Source of the DNA: Micromonospora siamensis
Lineage (GTDB): Bacteria; Actinomycetota; Actinomycetes; Mycobacteriales; Micromonosporaceae
Length of the DNA: 64,000 nt
Assembly (NCBI RefSeq): GCF_900090305.1
Contig: NZ_LT607751.1
Span: 3,410,001-3,474,000 of the forward strand
Reading direction: 5' to 3'
Shown here: positions 1-7,185 of the stretch, one piece after another
How positions within the stretch are numbered: position 1 is the stretch's first letter
How the letters are laid out: the number at the start of each line of letters is the position of its first letter
Program-made: the position numbers and the translations under genes
The notes under the pieces: generated by a model
What the model was told of the DNA's origin: nothing
Seen by the model: only the letters and a program-made list of their open reading frames with translations
The model's database searches: none

Positions 1-39
1 GGCTGACCGGGTCACCGGCGGTGGGGGAGGAGCATTAGC

Positions 40-939
40 ATGGTCCGACCAGTGACAGTGGACATACCGCGCAGCGTGACGGAGGCCCCCTTGACCACCG
101 ACGTTCCGGGCAGCCCGGCTACCGCCCCGCACCCCAGCGACCGGATCGACACGTCGGTGGCGCATCCCGCCCGCCGCTACAACTACTGGCTCGGCGGCAA
201 GGACAACTTCCAGGCCGACCGGGAGTCCGGCGACGCGATGGCGGCTCGCTTCCCGACCATCCGCACCAGCGCCCTGGAGAACCGCCGGTTCCTGCGGCGC
301 GCGGTCGGCTACCTGGCCCGCGAGGCCGGGATCCGGCAGTTCCTCGACATCGGCACCGGCATCCCCACGGCCGACAACACCCACGAGGTGGCGCAGGCCG
401 TCGCCCCGGAGTCCCGGGTGGTCTACGTCGACAACGACCCGATCGTGCTGGCCCACGCGCGGGCGCTGCTCACCAGCTCGCCGGAGGGGGCGACCGCCTA
501 CCTCGACGCCGACGTCCGCGATCCGGAGCGGATCCTGAGCCACCCCGACCTGCTGCGCACCATCGACCTGTCCCGCCCGGTGGCGCTGATGCTGGTGGCG
601 GTGCTGCACTTCGTGCCGGACGCCGACGACCCGTACGCCGCGGTGACCCGCCTGCTGGACGCGCTGCCGGCGGGCAGCTACCTGGTCGCCTCGCACGCCA
701 CCCACGAATACCTTCCGCCGCACATCGCCGAGGAGGCCAAGGCGGCGGCGAAGGGCGGCGGTCCGCACGGTGTGATCAACCTTCGGACCCGCAAGGAGTT
801 CACCCGCTTCCTCGAGAGGCTGGAGCTGATCGAGCCGGGCGTCACGTCGGTGGCGGAGTGGCGCGCCGACGACGAGCCGCAGCCCCGGCCGTCGGTGGTC
901 GACGTGAGCATGTACGGCGCGGTGGCCCGCAAGAACTGA
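40..939 (+). CDS. SAM-dependent methyltransferase, DUF574 (Methyltransf_19) family
   Basis: A 299-residue protein of the actinobacterial DUF574 family, predicted to fold as a class I S-adenosylmethionine methyltransferase. The family signature PARRYNYWLGGKDNF is near residues 43-57. The SAM-binding motif FLDIGTGIPTADNTHEVA is at about 100-117, followed by the acidic strand end VVYVDNDPIV. The ATG at 40 has a GGGAGGAG Shine-Dalgarno (SD) sequence about 8 bases upstream. Many actinomycetes carry dozens of paralogues, the substrates are mostly unknown, and nothing in the neighbourhood suggests one here. A hairpin terminator follows. Family assignment is secure; the reaction is not. Confidence 0.9.
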   Translation: MVRPVTVDIPRSVTEAPLTTDVPGSPATAPHPSDRIDTSVAHPARRYNYWLGGKDNFQADRESGDAMAARFPTIRTSALENRRFLRRAVGYLAREAGIRQFLDIGTGIPTADNTHEVAQAVAPESRVVYVDNDPIVLAHARALLTSSPEGATAYLDADVRDPERILSHPDLLRTIDLSRPVALMLVAVLHFVPDADDPYAAVTRLLDALPAGSYLVASHATHEYLPPHIAEEAKAAAKGGGPHGVINLRTRKEFTRFLERLELIEPGVTSVAEWRADDEPQPRPSVVDVSMYGAVARKN

Positions 940-956
940 CGTCCCCCGTTCGTTTT

Positions 957-985
957 GGCCCGGTGGTGCCCTGCGCCGCCGGGCC
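957..985 (+). terminator. Hairpin terminator after the DUF574 gene
   Basis: GGCCCGG (957-963) pairs with CCGGGCC (979-985), leaving a 15-base loop. It lies 18 bases after the stop codon and is preceded by a short T run. There is no following U tract, as is common in high-G+C actinobacteria. Confidence 0.5.
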
Positions 986-1044
986 GTTCCATGTCTGTCC
1001 TCCGCCGTTCTCCATTGACGTACGCCGACGAGCGCGCGTAGTCT

Positions 1045-1074
1045 CTGAATCGATACAGTTCTGAATCGATTCAG
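1045..1074 (+). promoter_or_regulatory. Tandem LacI-type operator pair, probable autoregulation
   Basis: A perfect 14-bp palindrome CTGAATCGATTCAG lies at 1061-1074. A one-base variant, CTGAATCGATACAG, lies exactly 16 bp upstream at 1045-1058. Both have the central CG typical of LacI-family operators. They sit directly before the GTG start of the LacI-family gene at 1086, so the regulator probably represses itself. Confidence 0.75.
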
Positions 1075-1085
1075 AAGGGGATCCG

Positions 1086-2153
1086 GTGAAGCCCACCCTG
1101 CAAGCCGTGGCGGACGCCGTCGGTGTCTCCCGCAGCACCGTCTCCAACGCCTACAGCCGGCCCGACCAGCTCTCGCCGGCGCTGCGCGAGCGGATCCTGG
1201 CGGCGGCCCGGGAGCTCGGCTACGCCGGCCCCAACCCCACCGCGCGGTCACTGCGCCGGGGCTTCGTCGGCGCTATCGGCGTCCTGTTCACCTCGCAGCT
1301 GTCGTACGCGTTCACCGACCCGTTCGCCGTCCGTTTCCTGGCCGGGGTCAGCCGGGCGGCCGAGCGGCACGGCACGAGCCTGCTGCTGGTGCCCCTGCCG
1401 GACGACCCGGCCGGCGCGCGCCGGGCGGTCGAGAACGCCGCCGTCGACGGCTTCTGCGTCTACTGCGCCGGCGACGAGAGCTGGGCGCTGGACGTGATCG
1501 GTGAGCGCGGCCTGCCGTACGTCACCACCGCCGCCCGGATCGGCGCGGGCGGCGACCATCGGTACGTGGCCATCGACGAGCGGGCCGCGGCTCGCTCCGC
1601 CGCCGAGCACGTGGCCGCCCTCGGGCACCGGCGGGTGGCGTTCCTCGGCGACAGCGTCCTGCCCGACAGCCCGTCGGGCCCGCTGCGACTGTCCGGCGTG
1701 GACGACGTGCCGCACCCCACCACCCGGGGCCGGCTCGCCGGTTTCCACGACGCGTTCGCCGCGGTCGGCGTCGAGTGGTCCGAGGTCATCCTGCTCACCG
1801 CCACCGACAACAGCCGGGCCGCCGGCGCCGATGCCGTCCGCGCCCTGCTCGCCCACGACGCGCCACCGACCGCCGTGCTGGCCTGCTCCGACGTGCTGGC
1901 GCTCGGGGTGCTCGACGCCCTGGCCGCCCGGGACCGGCGGACCGCCGACCGGCATCCCGTCTCGGTGACCGGCTTCGACGACGTCGCCGAGGCCGCCGAG
2001 GCGGGTCTCACCACGGTGCGGCAACCGGCCGAGGAGAAGGGCCGGATCGCCACCGAACTGCTCCTGGAACCGCCCACCGACCCGGCCGCCGGGCAGGTCC
2101 TGCTCGACACCGAACTGATCGTCCGCACCTCCACCCGTCCCGTAAGGAGCTGA
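1086..2153 (+). CDS. LacI-family transcriptional regulator
   Basis: 355 residues. The N-terminal LacI helix-turn-helix, LQAVADAVGVSRSTVSNAYS, lies at about residues 4-23, followed by the hinge helix motif NPTARSLRRG near 50-60. A periplasmic-binding-protein-like effector domain fills the rest, including the C-terminal core VSVTGFDDVAEAAEAGLTTV. The GTG start at 1086 places the DNA-binding domain at the extreme N terminus. The tandem palindromes just upstream suggest autorepression. The only linked gene is a small hypothetical ORF starting 2 bases after the stop, so the effector cannot be guessed from context. Confidence 0.93.
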   Translation: MKPTLQAVADAVGVSRSTVSNAYSRPDQLSPALRERILAAARELGYAGPNPTARSLRRGFVGAIGVLFTSQLSYAFTDPFAVRFLAGVSRAAERHGTSLLLVPLPDDPAGARRAVENAAVDGFCVYCAGDESWALDVIGERGLPYVTTAARIGAGGDHRYVAIDERAAARSAAEHVAALGHRRVAFLGDSVLPDSPSGPLRLSGVDDVPHPTTRGRLAGFHDAFAAVGVEWSEVILLTATDNSRAAGADAVRALLAHDAPPTAVLACSDVLALGVLDALAARDRRTADRHPVSVTGFDDVAEAAEAGLTTVRQPAEEKGRIATELLLEPPTDPAAGQVLLDTELIVRTSTRPVRS

Positions 2154-2155
2154 CC

Positions 2156-2359
2156 ATGGAGCACCCGACCGGCTACACCCTCGCCATCGACGCCGTCACC
2201 CGGCACGTCAACTCGGCCCGCCCGGACGCCCCCGTGCTGCCCCACCGGGAACCACGGCCGCGCCTGGCGCCGAGCCGGCTGCTCGCGGCGACCGCCCTGC
2301 GCCGGCTGGCCGACCTGATGGAGCCGGCCCCGGCCCCGGCCAAGCCCTGCGCCGGCTGA
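2156..2359 (+). CDS. Small hypothetical protein co-transcribed with the LacI regulator
   Basis: A 67-residue ORF beginning MEHPTGYTLAID. It starts 2 bases after the stop of the LacI gene, with an AAGGAG SD sequence inside the end of that gene, and a hairpin follows it. It has no transmembrane segment or signal peptide. The C terminus LLAATALRRLADLMEP is predicted helical. The strong SD and G/C-biased third positions support translation. I do not recognise the family. Confidence 0.6.
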   Translation: MEHPTGYTLAIDAVTRHVNSARPDAPVLPHREPRPRLAPSRLLAATALRRLADLMEPAPAPAKPCAG

Positions 2360-2374
2360 CCGTTCGACCCGTGC

Positions 2375-2398
2375 GGCGCGGGCCCGTGCGCCCGCGCC
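2375..2398 (+). terminator. Hairpin terminator after the LacI/small-ORF unit
   Basis: GGCGCGGGC (2375-2383) pairs perfectly with GCCCGCGCC (2390-2398) across a 6-base loop, 15 bases after the stop codon. The remaining 160 bases before the kinase start show no other clear element. Confidence 0.5.
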
Positions 2399-2557
2399 GT
2401 CACCCGGCCCGGGCCACGTCGCCGGCCACCCGGACCGACCGCTCCGGGTGGCCGGGCCGCCCCACCGACCGGACACCGCGCCCATCCGCCCCCGGCCGGG
2501 GCGAAAACCGGCACCGGGGTGGTGGCCGACGGCGGCGGGAAGGCACACTGGGGCACC

Positions 2558-4075
2558 ATGTCGCCGTTCACGCCCGCCCTGAGGCTGCACGATCGGTACG
2601 TCCTGCGGGCGCGCATCGGCCTCGGCGGGATGTCCGAGGTGTGGCGCGCCGACGACCAGGTGCTGCACCGGCCCGTCGCGGTCAAGGCCCTCGCCGCCCC
2701 GCTCGCTGCGGACCCGCAACTGCGGGCCACCATCGGGCGTGAGGCCCGCGCCGCCGCCCGGCTGACCCACCCGCACGTCACCCAGGTGTACGACTACGCC
2801 GAGGCGACCCTGCCCGACGGCAGCGTCGTGCCGTACCTGGTGATGGAACTCGTCGAGGGGGAGAACCTCGCCGACCGGCTCGCCACCGGCCCGCTCGCCT
2901 GGCCCGACGCCGTCCGGATGGCCGGACAGGTGGCCGGCGCGCTGGCCGCCGCGCACCGCATCGGCGTGGTGCACCACGACATCAAGCCCGGCAACGTCAT
3001 GCTCACCGAGACCGGCGCCAAGGTCCTCGACTTCGGCATCGCCGCCATCGCCGGACCCCGGCACCCCGGCCGGTCCGGCGAGCCGATGATGGGCACGCCC
3101 GCGTACTTCGCCCCGGAACGCCTCGCCGCCGGCCCGCCCGACCCGGCCAGCGACGTGTACGCCCTCGGCGCGCTGCTCTACCGCGCCCTGACCGGTGCAC
3201 CGCCCTTTTCCGTGCGTACCTGGGAGGACGCCCGGGCGGTGCACGCCCGGGCCGCCGCGCCACCGCCGCTGCGGGTGCCCGGGCTGCCGGCCGACCTGGC
3301 CGCGTTGACCCTGGCCTGCCTCTCGCCCGACCCGGCCCGCCGGCCGGTCGCCGCGCAGCTCGCCACCCGGTTCACGGCCGGACAGCCCGCCGACCCACCC
3401 ACCGCCGTGCTGCCCACCGTCCCGCCCCGCCCCGGCCACCCGCCGCACGGCGCGACCGTCGGTCAGCCGGCCTTCGCCCCGGCCCCAGGGAGTGCGGGCC
3501 CGGCCCGCGCCGGGCACCCGCCAACGATGATCGACCGGGCCGTTCCGCGTCCGGCGCGGGCTGCCGCCGGGCGGTCCAACCGCCTGCTCGGCGTGCTGGT
3601 CGCCGCCGGCCTCGCCCTGCTGGTCGGCCTGGTCGCCCTGGTGGGTCGGGACGGCGGAGCCCCCGGCGCGACGTCCCCCACCAGGCCGGCCACCGAGGCG
3701 CCCGTCGAGGCCCCCGCCGCGGAGCCGTCGACCGTGCCGCCCGCGCCGACCCCGCCGGCGACCAGCGCCGCGCCGCCGGCCGCCGGGCAGCCGGTGCCGG
3801 TGACGTTGCGGCAGGTGGCCGCCGCGTTCGCCGCCCTCCTGAACCAGGCGGAGCGCGCCGGACGCGTCGACGAGGACACCGCCGACGAGCTGCGCGACAA
3901 GCTCGACGATCTGGACCGGGGCAAGCCCAAGGACCGGGCCAAGCGGGTCGACGACCTGCGCGAGAAGGTCACCGAGGCGGTGGAGAAGGAGCGGCTCGAC
4001 CCGGCCACCGCCGACGGCCTGCTGCGGCTGCTGGACGCGGCCGACCGGCTGCGCGGTGGCCGCAACGCTGGCTGA
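2558..4075 (+). CDS. Membrane-anchored eukaryotic-type Ser/Thr protein kinase (non-RD)
   Basis: 505 residues from the ATG at 2558. The kinase domain spans about residues 10-270: glycine loop GLGGMSEVW, AVKAL lysine, catalytic loop HHDIKPGN (Asp141), DFG in VLDFGIAA, and GTPAYFAPE. The usual HRD arginine is a histidine, making it a non-RD kinase that may not need activation-loop phosphorylation. A proline-rich linker and one transmembrane helix (LLGVLVAAGLALLVGLVALV, about 341-360) follow. The outer region is Pro/Thr-rich and then a charged helical segment; there are no PASTA repeats, so muropeptide sensing of the PknB type is not supported. Single-gene unit; substrates unknown. Confidence 0.9.
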   Translation: MSPFTPALRLHDRYVLRARIGLGGMSEVWRADDQVLHRPVAVKALAAPLAADPQLRATIGREARAAARLTHPHVTQVYDYAEATLPDGSVVPYLVMELVEGENLADRLATGPLAWPDAVRMAGQVAGALAAAHRIGVVHHDIKPGNVMLTETGAKVLDFGIAAIAGPRHPGRSGEPMMGTPAYFAPERLAAGPPDPASDVYALGALLYRALTGAPPFSVRTWEDARAVHARAAAPPPLRVPGLPADLAALTLACLSPDPARRPVAAQLATRFTAGQPADPPTAVLPTVPPRPGHPPHGATVGQPAFAPAPGSAGPARAGHPPTMIDRAVPRPARAAAGRSNRLLGVLVAAGLALLVGLVALVGRDGGAPGATSPTRPATEAPVEAPAAEPSTVPPAPTPPATSAAPPAAGQPVPVTLRQVAAAFAALLNQAERAGRVDEDTADELRDKLDDLDRGKPKDRAKRVDDLREKVTEAVEKERLDPATADGLLRLLDAADRLRGGRNAG

Positions 4076-4108
4076 GCCCTGGTCGGTCGGGCGGGCTGGC
4101 CGGAGCGG

Positions 4109-4769
4109 TCATCGCGGTGCCAGCGCGCGGACCAGCGAGGCCGCCGGCGCGAGCCGCGCGGGGGCGTGCGGGCCGGTCCGGGCCCGCAGCTCGACCGCCC
4201 GGTCCAGCGCCTCGGCCGGGCCGGCCTCGACCAGGAAGGCGGCCAGGAACTCGTGCGCCGGGCCGGTCAGGGGTCCGGCCGGCTCGGTGGCGACCTCCGC
4301 CAGGAGCAGCGCCGTCGTCGCGCGGTCCAGCGGCGGCGGCCCCTCGTCGGTGTTGCGCCAGTCGATGACGACCGGGCCCGCGGAGGTGAGCAGCACGTTC
4401 GCCGGATGCAGGTCGAGGTGCAGGATCGCGTGGTCCGGATCGGCCGACCGGAGCACCGGCAGGGCGTGCAGCCGTCGGTGCAGGTCGACCAGGATCCGCG
4501 CCCCCGGACCGGACGTCGAGGTCACCGCCGACGAGCGCGTCGACCATGGTGGGTCCGAAGAGCCGCTCCAGCTCCAGGTCCGGCCCGTCCGCGCGGTGCA
4601 CCAGCGGCACGGGATAGCCCACCCCACGCAGGTACGCCATCACCTCGGCCTCGACGCGTACGTCGCCGCCGCGGCGGTAGCGGCGCAGCACGCGATCCGC
4701 GCCCAGGGCGTACACGTCGGCGTCCCGGCCGGAGGCCAGCGGGGTGGGGTCGGCGACGGGATCGGTCAC
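4109..4769 (-). pseudogene. Phosphotransferase (APH/choline-kinase fold), frameshifted
   Basis: Read from the GTG at 4769, the first part gives a kinase N-lobe (VTDPVADPTPLASGRDADVY, then YRRGGDVRVEAEVMAYLR). After residue 88 the homology continues only in the next frame: ARILVDLHRRLHALP, the Brenner motif HLDLHPANVLL and the metal-binding VVIDWRNTD. The frames join if one base is removed from the C run at 4501-4505. Both halves keep normal codon bias, so the break is recent or a sequencing error. The intact protein would be about 219 residues. Target unknown; it resembles aminoglycoside-phosphotransferase-like small-molecule kinases. Confidence 0.8.
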
Positions 4770-4872
4770 CGGTCCACCGTAGCCACGCGGGAGCCGCCGG
4801 GCTGACCCGTGTCGGACGCACAGCGGTGCGCCGGGCGTGGGCGAAGAACCGAACGCCCCGTAACTTTGTCGG

Positions 4873-5670
4873 ATGATCAAAGACGCGCAGCTGGTGCTCG
4901 GGCCCCGTACCGTGGCTTCGGAGCCAACCTCCGACGGGCCGGTCGGTTTCGTGACCGGCCTGGTGGAGCGGCTCGGTGGGCCCGGCGCCGGGCTCGCCGT
5001 CGCCCTGGAGAACCTCTTCCCGCCGATTCCCAGCGAGGTGATCCTGCCGCTGGCCGGGTTCACCGCCAGCCAGGGCCGGATGAGCCTGTTCGGGGCGATC
5101 GCCTGGACCACCCTCGGGTCCGTGCTCGGGGCGCTGGCCCTGTACTACGTCGGCGCCGCCCTCGGACGGGAGCGGATGCGCGCGATCGCCGAGCGGCTGC
5201 CCCTGGTCAAGCTCGCCGACGTCGACCGGACCGAGGCGTGGTTCCTGCGGCACGGCACCAAGGCGGTCTTCTTCGGCCGGATGATCCCCATCTTCCGCAG
5301 CCTGATCTCGGTGCCGGCCGGGGTCGAGCGGATGCCGGTGCCGACCTTCCTGCTCTACACCACGCTGGGCAGCCTGATCTGGAACAGCATCTTCGTGCTC
5401 GCCGGCTACCTGCTCGGCGAGAACTGGCACCTCGTCGAGTCATACGTGGGCACCTTCCAGAACGTCGTGATCGCGGTCTGCGTGGCCGGGTTGGCGTGGT
5501 TCGTGGTGTCCCGTGTCCGGCGCTCACGACGGGCGGGTGCCGACTCCGGCGACGCCGTGGAATCCGGCGTCCCCCCGACGTCCGGCCGGGCGTACCGCGG
5601 CACCGTCTACCGGGGCGGCACCTGGGGGCAGGAACGCGCCGAGGGCAGCGAGTCGCCCGACCGGTGGTGA
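4873..5670 (+). CDS. DedA/SNARE-associated family membrane protein
   Basis: 265 residues. The family signature LENLFPPIPSEVILPLAGF is at about residues 37-55. The later segments FFGRMIPIFRSLISVPAGVERMP and the C-terminal helices are typical of DedA proteins, which include undecaprenyl-phosphate and phospholipid flippases. About four to five hydrophobic segments are visible, then a basic cytoplasmic tail. No good SD precedes the ATG at 4873; translation may be leaderless, or start at the internal GTG near 4910. Stand-alone gene. Confidence 0.88.
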   Translation: MIKDAQLVLGPRTVASEPTSDGPVGFVTGLVERLGGPGAGLAVALENLFPPIPSEVILPLAGFTASQGRMSLFGAIAWTTLGSVLGALALYYVGAALGRERMRAIAERLPLVKLADVDRTEAWFLRHGTKAVFFGRMIPIFRSLISVPAGVERMPVPTFLLYTTLGSLIWNSIFVLAGYLLGENWHLVESYVGTFQNVVIAVCVAGLAWFVVSRVRRSRRAGADSGDAVESGVPPTSGRAYRGTVYRGGTWGQERAEGSESPDRW

Positions 5671-5689
5671 GAACCGGCGGCCGGGTGAG

Positions 5690-5785
5690 GTCCTGCGGTT
5701 CGTGAGGGCTGCCTGCGGTCGGGTGAGGGCGTGCGGTCGGTGATGGCTGGTGGTTCGTGAATGGCCGGCGGGTGGTGAGGTCGCG
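5690..5785. repeat. Degenerate short tandem repeats
   Basis: Roughly five copies of an 18-20 bp unit built on TGCGGTCGGTGAGGG-like sequence, each copy diverged. It lies between the dedA stop and the inverted-repeat element. No ORF with good codon usage crosses it. Confidence 0.4.
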
Positions 5786-5868
5786 GGTTGCCGCGCGTGC
5801 CGGTCGGTGCCGGGGTGCCGGGCCGGCCGGGACCGTTGTCGTGGGGACAGAATGCTGTGGCTCGGGTG

Positions 5869-6022
5869 CCTACCGACTTGAGAGCGTGGATGACTCACCG
5901 GTCCCGTGCCGGACGGGCTTTCGCCCGTTGCCTGCGACCGCGATGCGACCGTCGCGTCGACCTCCCGGATCAACCATGTGGGCGGTCGCTGGGTGAGTCG
6001 TCTGTGCTCTCAGGTCTGTAGG
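5869..6022. repeat. Inverted-repeat element, copy 1 (30-bp arms, 94-bp core)
   Basis: The left arm (5869-5898) and right arm (5993-6022) are complementary at 24 of 30 positions. They share the cores TGAGAGC and GACTCAC. The same arms, with a different shorter core, recur at 18227-18356 upstream of the paralogous hydrolase gene. It could be a MITE-like palindromic element or a long RNA hairpin at the 5' end of the hydrolase leader. Together with 6023-6532 it makes up the gene-free stretch 5671-6532. Confidence 0.65.
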
Positions 6023-6170
6023 CGGATGAAGTCGGTGGTCGGGGCTGCGGCGGTTGACCGGTATCGCCCCTGGCTGCGGGGCCTGTGGTTCTGGGGGCCG
6101 GGTTGTCGATGCCACCCGTGGGCAGTCTGGGGCGAGTGTCCGGATTCTGGGTGTGGCCGGCGGCATCTCG

Positions 6171-6532
6171 GCGGTGGAATGGCGGCCGGGGCCGGGTCGT
6201 TACACCACCCGGACGACCGCAGCAGCGCCCCCGGCTGCCAGCGCCGATACCTGGTGGGCTCGGGTCGGGCCCCGGAATGATGTGGGGCCGGCGGTCGTTG
6301 CACCTGGTCCGCCGCCACGACGAGCCCTCGGGTTCGGGTGGCTGGCCGGGAGCCGGACATTCCGCCGGCCCCGACTGGTGGGCAGGCGAGAGACCGGCCG
6401 CGATGAGCCCCGCTGGGTCCGTGGCCGTGCCGGACACCAAAGACTTTCCCCTGTTTTTCGAGCGCCTGTCGTGGTGCTTGCGCGTCGCCTGTCCCCTGTC
6501 GGGTGGCGTGCCGACCCCCGAGGAGCTTCGTC
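6171..6532 (+). promoter_or_regulatory. Conserved leader upstream of hydrolase gene, copy 1
   Basis: From GCGGTGGAATGGCGGCCGG onward, this sequence is largely the same as 18542-18814. Conserved blocks include GGGTCGTTACA, GGACGACCGCAGCAGC, GGCTGCCAGCGCCGATACCT and GGTCCGCCGCCACGACGAG, followed by GTGGCGTGCCGACCCCCG next to the start codon. Conservation of a non-coding stretch between diverged copies suggests a promoter plus structured 5' leader. Copy 1 carries an 83-bp insertion (6328-6410) flanked by near-identical 9-mers. It does not match the cyclic-di-AMP (ydaO) riboswitch consensus. Confidence 0.55.
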
Positions 6533-7120
6533 ATGAACAAGATGCTGACCAAGAGTGTGCTGGGTGTTGCTGGTCTTGCTTTCACCGGTGGTGTGTTCGC
6601 CGGTCCGGTGGCCGCTCATGCCGCTGAGCCGGTGCACGGCAAGCCGGTGGCGGTGGCGGTGCAGGCCGACAAGCCGGACGCCGGCAAGCTGATTCCGCAC
6701 GGTGTGCAGGGCAAGCAGTCGCGCATCGATCTGAACGACGAGCAGACCGGCAATGTGAAGGCGATCATTGCCGCGACGAAGAAGGCCGGTCTGCCCGAGC
6801 GGGCCGCGGTGGTCTCGATCGCGACGAGTCTGCAGGAGTCGAAGTTGGAGAACCTGGGTCATCTGGGTGACAAGAATGACCATGACTCGCTGGGCCTGTT
6901 CCAGCAGCGCCCGTCCAGTGGTTGGGGAACGCCGGAGCAGATCACCGATCCTGAGTACTCGACGACTGCGTTCCTGAAGGGTCTGAGGCAGGTCGACGGG
7001 TGGCAGGACATGCCGCTGACCGACGCCGCGCAGACGGTGCAGGTGTCGGCCTACCCGGATGCGTACGCGCAGTGGGAGCAGCAGGCCGCCGACCTGGTCG
7101 CCCAGCACTGGAACAGCTGA
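6533..7120 (+). CDS. Secreted lysozyme-fold (lytic transglycosylase-like) protein, copy 1
   Basis: 195 residues with a Sec signal peptide (MNKMLTKSVLGVAGLAFTGG... to the AHAAE cleavage region near residue 30). The mature part carries ATSLQESKLENL, which has the catalytic-type glutamate of goose-lysozyme/SLT-like domains, then DSLGLFQQRPSSGWGT and a C-terminal DAYAQWEQQAADLVAQHW. This pattern is common in actinobacterial cell-wall proteins; muralytic activity is inferred. A GAGGAGC SD precedes the ATG. It is a close paralogue of 18815-19402 (same length, near-identical mature domain) and more distant from 46410-47276. Confidence 0.8.
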   Translation: MNKMLTKSVLGVAGLAFTGGVFAGPVAAHAAEPVHGKPVAVAVQADKPDAGKLIPHGVQGKQSRIDLNDEQTGNVKAIIAATKKAGLPERAAVVSIATSLQESKLENLGHLGDKNDHDSLGLFQQRPSSGWGTPEQITDPEYSTTAFLKGLRQVDGWQDMPLTDAAQTVQVSAYPDAYAQWEQQAADLVAQHWNS

Positions 7121-7136
7121 CACCGCTTGAACGACA

Positions 7137-7170
7137 CGCTGGCCGGCACCCTGACGGGTGCCGGCCAGCG
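7137..7170 (+). terminator. Perfect 15-bp stem terminator
   Basis: CGCTGGCCGGCACCC (7137-7151) and its exact complement (7156-7170) flank a TGAC loop, 16 bases after the hydrolase stop. A closely related hairpin ends the paralogue at 19418-19456, so the terminator was duplicated with the gene. It can also serve the convergent gene at 7186. Confidence 0.85.
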
Positions 7171-7185
7171 GCGTGTCCGGGTCCG

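Noticed and set aside
1460..3517. Long minus-strand open frame opposite the LacI and kinase genes
   Set aside because: Low-complexity translation, opposite recognised domains, no SD; a shadow of the true genes.
6171..6532. Cyclic-di-AMP (ydaO) riboswitch upstream of the lysozyme-fold genes
   Set aside because: Such riboswitches are known before actinobacterial wall-hydrolase genes, but the diagnostic CCGAATCCGTCAGCTAACC-type block is not present in either leader copy.
5671..6532. Insertion sequence upstream of the first hydrolase copy
   Set aside because: Terminal inverted repeats are present, but no transposase frame lies between them and target duplications were not seen; only a non-autonomous element remains possible.
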